Shown: one piece after another, positions 1 to 8,167 of the stretch | How the letters are laid out: every line of letters begins with the position of its first letter | Numbering within the stretch: position 1 is the first letter of the stretch | DNA from: JBBQNR01 sp963774075 | GTDB taxonomy: Bacteria > Actinomycetota > Thermoleophilia > Solirubrobacterales > JBBDJG01 | DNA: 64,000 bases | Direction: 5' to 3' | NCBI GenBank assembly: GCA_963774075.1 | Contig: CAVZDP010000003.1 | Coordinates: 434,001 to 498,000 of the forward strand | Program-made: the position numbers and the translations under genes | Notes under the pieces: model-generated | The model's input: only the letters and a program-made list of their open reading frames with translations | The model's database searches: none | What the model was told of the DNA's origin: nothing

Positions 1-1
1 G

Positions 2-301
2 GGGGCCTGTCTCATGATCGCGGCGGACCTCTACCGGCGCCTTCCGTTGCGTGGCATCTACGTCCGGGGAGACTACGAGGACTTCGATCTCTGTATGCGG
101 CTGACCGAGGCGGGTCTGGAGAACTGGTACGTCCCAAGCGCCGAGCTCTACCACCTCGAAGCACAGTCATACACCAGCCAGCTGCGCGGGCCCACCAACC
201 GCTACAACATGTGGCTCCACACGCATCTGTGGAGCGACACGATCGAGCAGCTCATGAGCTCCGATCGCTACCGGCCCACCGGCGACCTCAGGCCGACATG
301 A
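2..301 (+). CDS. C-terminal end of a GT2-family glycosyltransferase, cut by the window edge
   Basis: The frame is open from base 2 and ends at a TGA, so only the last 99 codons are visible and the start lies outside. The segment GDYEDFDLCMRL carries the acidic ED motif found late in GT-A fold, GT2-family glycosyltransferases. It aligns closely with the ends of the complete proteins at 3948-5804 and 8160-10025, including the NRYN...WLHTHLW block near the C-terminus. By family it would transfer a sugar from a nucleotide sugar to a growing surface glycan in the cytoplasm. Because the unknown protein at 396 follows it, it looks like the last gene of a further upstream copy of the repeated glycan unit. 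Confidence 0.85.
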   Translation, partial: GACLMIAADLYRRLPLRGIYVRGDYEDFDLCMRLTEAGLENWYVPSAELYHLEAQSYTSQLRGPTNRYNMWLHTHLWSDTIEQLMSSDRYRPTGDLRPT

Positions 302-328
302 TCGAGCTGGATGTGGCTCCCAGAGCGG

Positions 329-356
329 TTTTCGGCCACAATGCCACTGTTATACT
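329..356 (+). promoter_or_regulatory. Candidate promoter with an extended -10
   Basis: TGTTATACT gives a good extended -10 (TGnTATACT) with the hexamer at 351-356. The matching -35 position (about 329-334, TTTTCG) is a poor match to TTGACA. It sits in the only sizeable gap at the start of the locus, about 40 bases before the TTG start at 396, and could drive the unknown-GT4-GT4-GT2 operon. It is a pattern match only. Confidence 0.3.
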
Positions 357-395
357 GACCGTGAGGTTTTCGGAGCGGAAGGAGTAGAGGCAGAG

Positions 396-1295
396 TTGGG
401 TCTTGGCACTGAGGGCCGGACGGATGCGGCCCCTGTTCGTGCTGGGGAATACGAGCAGCTCGCCGAGCAGATCCGCGAGCTCGCGCATCTACGGATTCCG
501 ACGGGAGCGACCGTGGCGGTCGTGAGCCGGGGAGACGAGGTGCTGCTGCAGCTCGGGCGCCGTAAAGGCGTGCACTTCCCCCAGGACGAGGACGGCAAGT
601 GGGCCGGCTTTCACCCCTCCGACAGCGAGTCGGCCGTAGAGATGCTCGAGCAGGCGCGCGAGGAGGGCGCCGAATACTTCCTGCTGCCGAGCACCTCCTT
701 CTGGTGGCTCGACTACTACCAGGGCCTCAAGACCCACCTCGAGACCCGCTACCAGGTGGTCGAGGCGGGCGATTCGTGCTGGATCGTCCAGCTCACGCCA
801 GGAATGGATCTTGCCGCCCATTCAGTCCCCGCGCCCAGTGCCGATACAGAACGCATGACGGTTGGCCTGAGCCTGCACGAATCGTCTCCGTCGCTGCGCG
901 AGGTCATCGACGGTCTCCTGCCCGAAGGCGCGAAAGTCGGCCTCTTGAGCACCGGCGGCGCCGGAACTCCCGCAGGGCTGCTCCAAGCGGACCTCGCCGA
1001 CCCGGAAGCCGCCATCGATCAGCTCCACAACCTGGAGACGGACGGCACCCAGTTCGTCGTCGTCCCGGGGATGCTCTTCGATTGGCTGGCCGACAACCCC
1101 GAGGTACGGCAGCAGCTCAACCGCCATCGCTTCATCACGAAGCAGGCTCATCTCTGCGAGATCTACGAGCTTCTTCCGGCCACGGAGGAGCGGCCGCCGC
1201 GTGAAAGCGAGGAAACGGGGACGACCAGGACCTCTTTCGGCGAGGTACTACGGCGCATCCTTCTTCGTTCTCGGCGGCATGGCACCGGTTCCTAG
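396..1295 (+). CDS. Unknown two-domain protein of the glycan locus, copy 1
   Basis: 299 residues from a TTG start, with GGAG about 12 bases upstream. I do not recognise a named family with certainty. The protein is an internal duplication. The first half holds AVVSRGDEVLLQL and GAEYFLLPSTSFWWLDYY, then a predicted strand ending in CWIVQL. The second half repeats the layout with GTQFVVVPGMLFDWL and CEIYEL. It has no signal peptide or membrane segment, so it is probably cytoplasmic. Its close paralogue at 5892-6842 also sits directly before a GT4 gene. The constant pairing suggests an accessory or regulatory role in the same glycosylation step, but that is inference. Confidence 0.75.
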   Translation: MGLGTEGRTDAAPVRAGEYEQLAEQIRELAHLRIPTGATVAVVSRGDEVLLQLGRRKGVHFPQDEDGKWAGFHPSDSESAVEMLEQAREEGAEYFLLPSTSFWWLDYYQGLKTHLETRYQVVEAGDSCWIVQLTPGMDLAAHSVPAPSADTERMTVGLSLHESSPSLREVIDGLLPEGAKVGLLSTGGAGTPAGLLQADLADPEAAIDQLHNLETDGTQFVVVPGMLFDWLADNPEVRQQLNRHRFITKQAHLCEIYELLPATEERPPRESEETGTTRTSFGEVLRRILLRSRRHGTGS

Positions 1296-2598
1296 AGACA
1301 AGGTCCTCTACGTCTGCCACAACCACCCGGCGATCACGCCTGGTGGTGCAGAGAGCATTGCGCTCCAGCTCTACGAGGGCATGCGCGATGCCGGCGAGCT
1401 CGATGCGGTCTTCCTCGCCCGCAGCGGTCCTCCCGTCTCCATCACGGCCCGCGTGCACGAAGGCCGCCCGCTGACGCTCGTCAACGACGACCCGAATCAG
1501 TACTTCTTCTACACCGACCTCTCCGATTGGGATTGGCCGTTCGGGCGCTCTCCGAACAAGTCGGCGCTAACGCGCTTCTTTGCCGACTTCCTCCTGGATC
1601 AGGATCCTGACGTCGTCCACTTCCAGCACTCGACGTTCCTCGGATACGACGCGCTGCGGGTGACGCGTAACACTCTGCCGGACGTGCCGATCGTTTACAC
1701 GCTGCACGAGTTCCTGCCCATCTGCTTCCACGACGGCAAGCTAGTCAGGACGCGCAACTACGAGCCCTGCCTCGAGGCCTCGCCACGTCGCTGCCACGAG
1801 TGCTTTCCGGCCATCAGCCAGCAGACCTTCTTCATGCGCGAGCGGTTCATCAAGTCGCATCTCTCGGTCGTTGACCAATTCATCTCGCCGAGCCGTTTTC
1901 TGCGCGACCGCTACGTGGACTGGGGCCTGCCGGCGGAGAAGATCATGGTCGAGGAGAACGGCCGCCTCGCGGTCGAGAAGCTGCCGCCGACCGAGGGGCG
2001 CCGAAACCGGTTCGCCTTCTTCGGGCAGCTCACCCAGTACAAGGGCATCGACGTGCTGCTGAAGGCGATGGCGCTTCTCGACGAGGCGGAGTTCGAAGCA
2101 CAGGTCTTCATCCACGGCGCGAACCTGGACTGGGCCCCCGAGGACTTCAAGGACGAGCTCCTAGCCCTGCTCGACGCCGCCGGGCCGTCGGTGAGCCTGG
2201 TTGGAATCTATGAGCCGCACGAGCTGCGCAATCTCATGCAGGAGGTGGATTGGGTCCTGGTGCCCTCGATCTGGTGGGAGAACTCGCCGCTCGTGATTCA
2301 GGAAGCCTTCATGTATGGGCGGCCGGTCATCTGCAGCGACATCGGCGGAATGGCGGAGAAGGTGACCGACGGCGTCGATGGGCTCCACTTCCGGCGGGCC
2401 GACCCGGAGAGCCTCGCCGAGGTGATGCAGAGGGCGGTGACCACGGAAGGGCTCTGGGAAAGGCTGCGCGCAAACGCCCCGCAGGTCCAAACGATGCGCG
2501 ATCACGTCGCGACGCTCACCGGGACGTACCGCAGGCTGCTTGCCGACCGCGAGGGGCAGGTCTCCGAGTCCGACGGCGAGGTGGTGCAGCTTGCATAA
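1279..2598 (+). CDS. GT4-type (GT-B fold) glycosyltransferase
   Basis: 439 residues from ATG 1279. An upstream in-frame ATG at 1201 would add a poor N-terminus inside the previous gene. The start KVLYVCHNHPAITPGGAE matches the glycine loop of the GT-B N-domain. FFGQLTQYKGIDVLL (about 247) begins the nucleotide-sugar domain, and WWENSPLVIQEAF (about 332) contains the E-x7-E pair of GT4 retaining enzymes. A Cys cluster, C-x7-C-x2-C (about 164-175), occurs in all three GT4 paralogues here and could bind metal. The gene overlaps the previous one by 17 bases and is followed 1 base later by another GT4. The sugar substrate is unknown. Confidence 0.88.
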   Translation: MAPVPRDKVLYVCHNHPAITPGGAESIALQLYEGMRDAGELDAVFLARSGPPVSITARVHEGRPLTLVNDDPNQYFFYTDLSDWDWPFGRSPNKSALTRFFADFLLDQDPDVVHFQHSTFLGYDALRVTRNTLPDVPIVYTLHEFLPICFHDGKLVRTRNYEPCLEASPRRCHECFPAISQQTFFMRERFIKSHLSVVDQFISPSRFLRDRYVDWGLPAEKIMVEENGRLAVEKLPPTEGRRNRFAFFGQLTQYKGIDVLLKAMALLDEAEFEAQVFIHGANLDWAPEDFKDELLALLDAAGPSVSLVGIYEPHELRNLMQEVDWVLVPSIWWENSPLVIQEAFMYGRPVICSDIGGMAEKVTDGVDGLHFRRADPESLAEVMQRAVTTEGLWERLRANAPQVQTMRDHVATLTGTYRRLLADREGQVSESDGEVVQLA

Positions 2599-2599
2599 C

Positions 2600-3955
2600 A
2601 TGGTCACCGACCAGGTTGAGTCGAGCAACGGGGGCAGGCGGCGTCCCAAGGTCATGTTCGTCGCTCACAACCATCCGCAGATCCGGCCCGGCGGGTCGGA
2701 GGGCTACGCGTTCGAGGTCTACGAGGAGATGCGTGACCAGGGCGAGTTCGAGCCGGTCTTCGTGGTCCGCAGCGGGCCACCGATCTCCATCGCCGACCGG
2801 CAGCACGAAGGCCGTCCATTCACGCTTGCCAACAACGACCCCAACCAGTATCTCTTCTACACCGACCCGACCGGCTTCGACTGGCTCTACGGCCGCTCAC
2901 CGCACAAGTCGGCCCTAACCAGGTTCTTCAGCGACTTTCTCCTCGACCAGCAGCCGGACCTGGTCCACTTCCATCACACGATGTTCCTCGGCTACGACAT
3001 CCTCCGCGTCACGCGCAACACCCTTCCCGACGTTCCGATCGTCTACACGATCCACGATCACACGCTGATCTGCAACCGCGACGGCCAGATGGTGAGGACG
3101 GGCACGGACCAGCTCTGCAACGAGGCGTCGCCACGTCGCTGCCACGAGTGCTTCCCGGGCATCAGCCAGCAGACCTTCTTCATGCGCGAGCGCTTCATCA
3201 AGTCTCAGCTGTCGGCGGTGGACCTCTTCATAATTCCGAGCAAGGACGCGTTCGAGCGCTACGTCGATTGGGGGATCCCTAGATCGCGCATCGTCCACGA
3301 GCCACACGGCCGCCCGCCGAGGGAGATGATCGATGACGCCGACGCCGATCTCCCGCGTGACCGGTTCGGCTTCTTCGGCCAGCTGACGGCGTACAAGGGA
3401 GCCAACGTGCTGCTCGAGGCGATGTCCCTGCTGGGCGAGGATTTCAAGGGCACGTTGACGATTCACGGGGCGAACCTCGAGATCGCTGAGCAGGAGTTCC
3501 AGGAGCAGCTCACCGCGCTGCTGGAGGACTCCCACGCCAACGTTCGCCTGGCCGGCGAGTACACCTACAGTGACCTGCCGAACCTGATGGAGCGGATCGA
3601 CTGGGTGGTAGTCCCGTCGATCACCTACGAAACGGGCCCTCTCACGCTTCTCGAGGCGTTCGAGCACGGCCGACCGGTCATCTGCAGCGACATCGGCGGA
3701 ATGGCCGAGAAGGTGACCGACGGCGTCGATGGGCTCCACTTTCGGCGCGGCAACGCCCACAGCCTCGCTTCGACGTTGCGGCGCGCCGCGAGCGACCCGG
3801 AGCTCTGGAAAGAGCTCCGCGCCGGAATACCGCCAGTACAGACGATGAGCGACCACATCCATCGACTCGCAGGTCACTACCGGTCTCTGCTCGAGCGGCC
3901 GCAGCAGATGTCTCGGTCGGCCTCGGGCGGCGGAAAGGTGCATCAGCGTGCCTAG
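2600..3955 (+). CDS. GT4-type glycosyltransferase, second of the tandem pair
   Basis: 451 residues from ATG 2600, right after the TAA of the previous gene. An upstream in-frame start at 2540 lies wholly inside the neighbour and adds no conserved sequence. The order is the same as in the 1279 protein: KVMFVAHNHPQIRPGGSEG at the N-terminus, C-x7-C-x2-C near residue 173, FFGQLTAYKGANVLL, and YETGPLTLLEAFEHGRP with the E-x7-E pair. Long stretches such as CSDIGGMAEKVTDGVDGLHF are identical to the neighbour, so the two arose by a fairly recent tandem duplication. It is probably a cytoplasmic enzyme adding a sugar to the same glycan. The second repeat unit (6848) has only one such gene. Confidence 0.88.
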   Translation: MVTDQVESSNGGRRRPKVMFVAHNHPQIRPGGSEGYAFEVYEEMRDQGEFEPVFVVRSGPPISIADRQHEGRPFTLANNDPNQYLFYTDPTGFDWLYGRSPHKSALTRFFSDFLLDQQPDLVHFHHTMFLGYDILRVTRNTLPDVPIVYTIHDHTLICNRDGQMVRTGTDQLCNEASPRRCHECFPGISQQTFFMRERFIKSQLSAVDLFIIPSKDAFERYVDWGIPRSRIVHEPHGRPPREMIDDADADLPRDRFGFFGQLTAYKGANVLLEAMSLLGEDFKGTLTIHGANLEIAEQEFQEQLTALLEDSHANVRLAGEYTYSDLPNLMERIDWVVVPSITYETGPLTLLEAFEHGRPVICSDIGGMAEKVTDGVDGLHFRRGNAHSLASTLRRAASDPELWKELRAGIPPVQTMSDHIHRLAGHYRSLLERPQQMSRSASGGGKVHQRA

Positions 3956-5804
3956 CCGACTCGCCGCACTCGAAGCTGACGGCACCTCGGTCGGCCTCGC
4001 CAGCCGCCTGTCCACCGGCGTGCTGCTGCTGGCGGGCCGCTTCGGCGAGGGCGAGGAGCGCCGCGTGATGCTCCACAGGGACGATGCGGAGACACCGCTC
4101 GAGTCGGTCAGCTTCGACTATGAGCTGTCCGAGTACCCCGGGGAGCCCGGGAGGCCGCGGACGCTGATGATGGTCTTCCTGCCAACGCGCTACCCGCTGC
4201 GGCGAGACGACAGGCTCACGATCGAGGCTCCCGGTTCCCGCGTGGAGCTCGAGTGGCAGGAGCTCAAGCGCTCGCTCACAGACCTCAAGACGCTCGCGCG
4301 CACCGCGCTGGCGCCCCTGGATGCGGAGGGTCGTGCCAGCGCGATGAAGTTCCTGGCCCGCGCGCTCGCGATCCACCCCCGTGGCGGCGCGATCCAGCTC
4401 AGCGAGACGCTGTTCGAGCTGCGAACCGCCCTCCGCGAGCACCTGCCCGTGTACGACCACGCACCCGACCAGCCGCGTGGGATTGCCATGGAGTCGATCA
4501 TGGCGGTGGACGACTGCTCCTTTTACATGGAGGGTTGGGCCCGCGACGAGGAGGCGGAGATCGTGCGGCTCACGGCCGTCTCCCCCGAGGGGGACCGGGC
4601 CGAGCTGGCCGGGAACCTCTATCGCTTCCCGCGGGCCGACGTGACCAACTACTTCGCGGTCGGGGTCATCAGCCGTCAAGACCCCAACGAGCAAGTCGGC
4701 TTCATTTCTTTCTTCGAGCTCGAGTCTCCGAGCTTCCTGAGCACCGGCTGGGTGCTCGAGATGGAGAATGCGCAGGGAACCGTGCTCGAGACGGGAGGAC
4801 CGCCCGTCGTGCGCGATTCGAAAATCGCCCGTGAGCGCATTCTGGCCGCCGCGAGCAGGGAGCGGCTTCCCGACGACGAGCTGATGGAGAAGCACGCCAT
4901 GCCGGCCCTGGTCAGGTTCCAGCAGCACGTCGAGGACTCGATCAGGATCGCGTCCGTGACCGAGTTCGGGGAGCCCCCTTCGGCGCCAGCCGTCTCCATC
5001 GTGATTCCGCTCTACAAACGCGTGGACTTGATCGAGCAGCAACTTGCCGAATTCGTGCTCGACCCAGAGATCCGAGACGCCGAACTGATCTACGTCCTGG
5101 ACTCGCCCGAGCAGAAGGACGAGCTTCTCTTCCTCGCCTCTCGCCTATTTCCGGTCTACCGAATTCCCATGCGCGTGGCGGTACTCCAGCGCAACGTCGG
5201 CTTCGCGGGCGCGAACAACGCAGGCGCCTCGATTGCGCGTGGAAGTCTCTTGATGCTCATGAACTCCGACGTCTTGCCGGACAAGCCCGGGTGGCTCGGT
5301 GTGTTGAGCCGCTTCTACGAGGAAACGCCCAACATTGGCGCGCTCGCCCCGAAGCTGCTGTACGAGGACGGCTCGATCCAGAACGCGGGCATGCGCTTTC
5401 ACCGGCCGCACGGAACATCGGTCTGGCTGGACGACCACTACTTCCGGGGCCTGCACCGCAGCTTTCCAGCCGCCAACGTGCCCCGCAGAGTGCCCCTGCT
5501 CTCGGGCGCCTGCCTGATGATCTCTCGCTCGCTTTACGAGGAGCTCGGAGGCCTGCGCGGCATCTACGTACAGGGCGATTACGAGGACAGCGACCTCTGC
5601 ATGCGCCTCAACGAGCTCGGCCGCGACAACTGGTACATGCCGGACGCGGAGGTCTTCCACCTCGAGGGCACGTCCTACACGGCCGACATGCGCATGCCCG
5701 CCAACAGGTACAACGGCTGGCTGCACACCCACCTCTGGAAAGACCACATCGGCGCCCTGATGGCGCGGTACGAAAGCCCGAACGGAGCGGCGGACTCGCC
5801 GTAG
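3948..5804 (+). CDS. Large GT2-family glycosyltransferase with an N-terminal accessory region
   Basis: 618 residues from GTG 3948, overlapping the previous stop by 8 bases, with GGCGGAAAGG upstream as ribosome binding site. Residues 1 to about 340 form an accessory region of unknown function. A GT-A core starts at about 346 (VSIVIPLYKRVDL), with NSDVLP near 435 where the DxD-type motif is expected and GDYEDSDLCMRL near 542 as the ED motif. The 8160 protein has the same architecture, and the visible end of the gene at base 2 matches too. It probably extends a surface glycan from a nucleotide sugar. Donor and acceptor cannot be read from the sequence. Confidence 0.87.
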   Translation: MPSRLAALEADGTSVGLASRLSTGVLLLAGRFGEGEERRVMLHRDDAETPLESVSFDYELSEYPGEPGRPRTLMMVFLPTRYPLRRDDRLTIEAPGSRVELEWQELKRSLTDLKTLARTALAPLDAEGRASAMKFLARALAIHPRGGAIQLSETLFELRTALREHLPVYDHAPDQPRGIAMESIMAVDDCSFYMEGWARDEEAEIVRLTAVSPEGDRAELAGNLYRFPRADVTNYFAVGVISRQDPNEQVGFISFFELESPSFLSTGWVLEMENAQGTVLETGGPPVVRDSKIARERILAAASRERLPDDELMEKHAMPALVRFQQHVEDSIRIASVTEFGEPPSAPAVSIVIPLYKRVDLIEQQLAEFVLDPEIRDAELIYVLDSPEQKDELLFLASRLFPVYRIPMRVAVLQRNVGFAGANNAGASIARGSLLMLMNSDVLPDKPGWLGVLSRFYEETPNIGALAPKLLYEDGSIQNAGMRFHRPHGTSVWLDDHYFRGLHRSFPAANVPRRVPLLSGACLMISRSLYEELGGLRGIYVQGDYEDSDLCMRLNELGRDNWYMPDAEVFHLEGTSYTADMRMPANRYNGWLHTHLWKDHIGALMARYESPNGAADSP

Positions 5805-5891
5805 GGCCGGCGCGGGTTACGCGGCCGCAGCCGCGCGTGCAGAGCGGGAAACGGCACGGTCCCCCAACTAGACTTGAGAGGTGGAGAGGAA

Positions 5892-6842
5892 GTGAACGCG
5901 GGTGCATCGAGAGGCCCAACCAGCGTGACCGCGGAGCCTGCCAAGGGGCCCTATCCGCGCGTCACGAGCTCCGAGTACGCCCACACCGTCCAGCGACTTC
6001 AGGAGATCGTCAGCACCAGCGTGCCGGCTGACGCGGTCGTGCTGATCGCAAGCAGGGGCGACGAGGCGCTCTTGGAGCTGGACAGGCGCGAGGGGTGGCA
6101 CTTCCCGCAGGCCTCGAACGGCGAGTACGCCGGCCACTATCCAGAGGATGGGGCGAGCGCAATCTCCCATCTCGAGGAGCTGCGAGGCCGTGGCGCGCAA
6201 TACGTCGCGTTTCCCGAAACGGCCATGTGGTGGCTCGACCACTACGGCGAGCTACGCGAGCATCTCGAAGACCGCTGCCGCCTCGTCGCCGACGAGCCGG
6301 AGTGCAGGGTCTTCGAGCTTGCGGCCGTCGCGCCCGAGGGGGTGCTCGCCGAAACGGAATCGTCGCCCGTCGAGCCCATGCCCGGTGCCGCCACGTCGCG
6401 CCTGCACGCGGAGGACTTCAAAGCGTTGCGCGAAGTTGTGCGAGGCCTGCTTCCGCCCAACGCGAGCGCCGCCGTCGTGGGTTCGGACCCCGCGACGCTG
6501 AGCGCGCTCGAGCTCGATGGTTACCGCGTTTGGGCGATCGAGCCCGACGCCGGCGCGCCGGCCGCGGAGCTCGCGGAAGCTGAGCGCCTTGGTTGTCGCT
6601 TTCTGGTCGTCACCAGAGCGGGCTTCGACTCTCTGGACGAGATGACGGAGCTGAGCGACCACGTCCGGCGCCGGTATTCGTTCGTGACCCGGCAGGAGGA
6701 GCTGTGCGAGATCTACGAGCGCCGCGAAAGCTCCCAGGGCTCTCAGGGAGCGGCTCATGCGGCGACGGACGGCCCCGGCGGGCAGTCCCTGCTCGCGCGC
6801 CTGCGCTCGATGCTCCCCGGCCGCCGCGGCGGGAAAGCGTAG
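5892..6842 (+). CDS. Unknown two-domain protein of the glycan locus, copy 2
   Basis: 316 residues from GTG 5892, with GGAG at 5883-5886 at good spacing. A TTG at 5874 is in frame but would put that GGAG inside the gene. It is a paralogue of the 396-1295 protein. The first domain holds VLIASRGDEALLEL and GAQYVAFPETAMWWLDHY, ending in CRVFEL. The second, more divergent domain holds GCRFLVVTRAGFDSL and CEIYER. Function is unknown. It is followed 5 bases later by a GT4 gene, as copy 1 is. No signal peptide or membrane segment is seen. Confidence 0.75.
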   Translation: MNAGASRGPTSVTAEPAKGPYPRVTSSEYAHTVQRLQEIVSTSVPADAVVLIASRGDEALLELDRREGWHFPQASNGEYAGHYPEDGASAISHLEELRGRGAQYVAFPETAMWWLDHYGELREHLEDRCRLVADEPECRVFELAAVAPEGVLAETESSPVEPMPGAATSRLHAEDFKALREVVRGLLPPNASAAVVGSDPATLSALELDGYRVWAIEPDAGAPAAELAEAERLGCRFLVVTRAGFDSLDEMTELSDHVRRRYSFVTRQEELCEIYERRESSQGSQGAAHAATDGPGGQSLLARLRSMLPGRRGGKA

Positions 6843-6847
6843 TCGGC

Positions 6848-8167
6848 ATGAAGGTCCTGTTCGTCTGCCACAACCACGCGAAGCTGCGCCCCGGCGGAGC
6901 GGAAGGCTACGCGCTCGACCTCTACGAGCATCTTCGCGCACGCGACGACTTCACCCCGATCTTGCTCGCGCGCGCCGAGCCGCCGCGCTCGGATCGCTCC
7001 CGCCGGTTCGAGGGCAGGCGGATCAGGCGGGTCGACGACGACCCCAACCAGTACCTCTTCTACACGGACCCCAAGGAGCACGACTACCTATTTGGCAAGG
7101 GCCGCAACAAGAGCGAGTTGACGCGGTTCTACCGTGAGTTCCTGCTGGCCCAGGAGCCGGACGTGGTCCACTTCCAGGGCACGCTGTTCCTCGGCTACGA
7201 CATCATCCGGGTGACGCGCAACGCTCTGCCTCACGCGGGGATCGTCTACACGCTGCACGAGTACCTCCCGATCTGCTACCGCGACGGCCAGATGGTCCGC
7301 ACGAAGGGGAACGAGCTCTGCGGCGAGGAGTCTCCACGCCGCTGCCACGAGTGCTTCCCCGAGGTGAGCGAGCAGGACTTCTTCCTGCGCAAGGCCTTCA
7401 TCCAGTCCCATCTCGAGCTGGTCGACCGGTTCATCGCTCCAACGCCCCACACGCTGGAGCAGTACGTGCAGTGGGGCATCCCGCGCGAGAAGATTCGTCT
7501 CGAGTCGCAAGGGATAGTGCGCCCACTGCCCGAGCGGCCGAGGCGGCGGCCGGCCACTCGGGACCGCAGGCGAAACTGCTTCGGCTACTTCGGCCAGCTC
7601 ACTCCCTACAAGGGCGTCGACGTGCTGCTGAGGGCGATCGACGCGCTCGGAGACGAGTTCGACGGGAAGCTGTGGATCCACGGCGCGAACCTGGAGCATG
7701 CAAAGCCCGAGTTTCGGGCCGAGCTGCGCGCGCTGCTCGAGCGCACGAAGGACCGGGTCACGTTCGCCGGTCGCTACGAGAGGCACGAGCTGCCCGAGCT
7801 GATGGAGCGGATCGACTGGGTTGTGATCCCGTCGATCTGGTGGGAGACCGGCCCGCTCACGGTGTCGGAGGCCTTCATGCACGGCCGTCCGGTGATCTGC
7901 TCGAACATGGGCGGAATGGCGGAGCGCGTCGAGGACGGGGTCAGCGGTCTGCACTTCCGCCGTGGCGATCCCCACGACCTCGCGGACGTGCTGCGGCGAG
8001 CGTCGACCGCGCCGGAGCTCTGGGACGAGCTGCGCGCCGGCATACCCGAGGTTCATTGGATGAAGGACCACGCGGCCGTGCTTGGCGAGCTGTACAGGGA
8101 GCTCGCCGCCTCGCGCTCCCCCGCCAGCTCGCCGCTCGAGACGCGCGAGGCACTCAGGAGTGCCTGA
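6848..8167 (+). CDS. GT4-type glycosyltransferase of the second repeat unit
   Basis: 439 residues from ATG 6848. The open frame runs back to 6593 but that part overlaps the unknown protein and carries no family sequence. MKVLFVCHNHAKLRPGGAEG gives the N-terminal glycine loop. C-x7-C-x2-C lies near residue 158, YFGQLTPYKGVDVLL opens the second Rossmann domain, and WWETGPLTVSEAFMHGRP contains E-x7-E. It is the counterpart of the 1279 and 2600 proteins. The following GT2 gene overlaps its stop by 8 bases, exactly as in unit 1, so the whole unit was copied together. Confidence 0.88.
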   Translation: MKVLFVCHNHAKLRPGGAEGYALDLYEHLRARDDFTPILLARAEPPRSDRSRRFEGRRIRRVDDDPNQYLFYTDPKEHDYLFGKGRNKSELTRFYREFLLAQEPDVVHFQGTLFLGYDIIRVTRNALPHAGIVYTLHEYLPICYRDGQMVRTKGNELCGEESPRRCHECFPEVSEQDFFLRKAFIQSHLELVDRFIAPTPHTLEQYVQWGIPREKIRLESQGIVRPLPERPRRRPATRDRRRNCFGYFGQLTPYKGVDVLLRAIDALGDEFDGKLWIHGANLEHAKPEFRAELRALLERTKDRVTFAGRYERHELPELMERIDWVVIPSIWWETGPLTVSEAFMHGRPVICSNMGGMAERVEDGVSGLHFRRGDPHDLADVLRRASTAPELWDELRAGIPEVHWMKDHAAVLGELYRELAASRSPASSPLETREALRSA

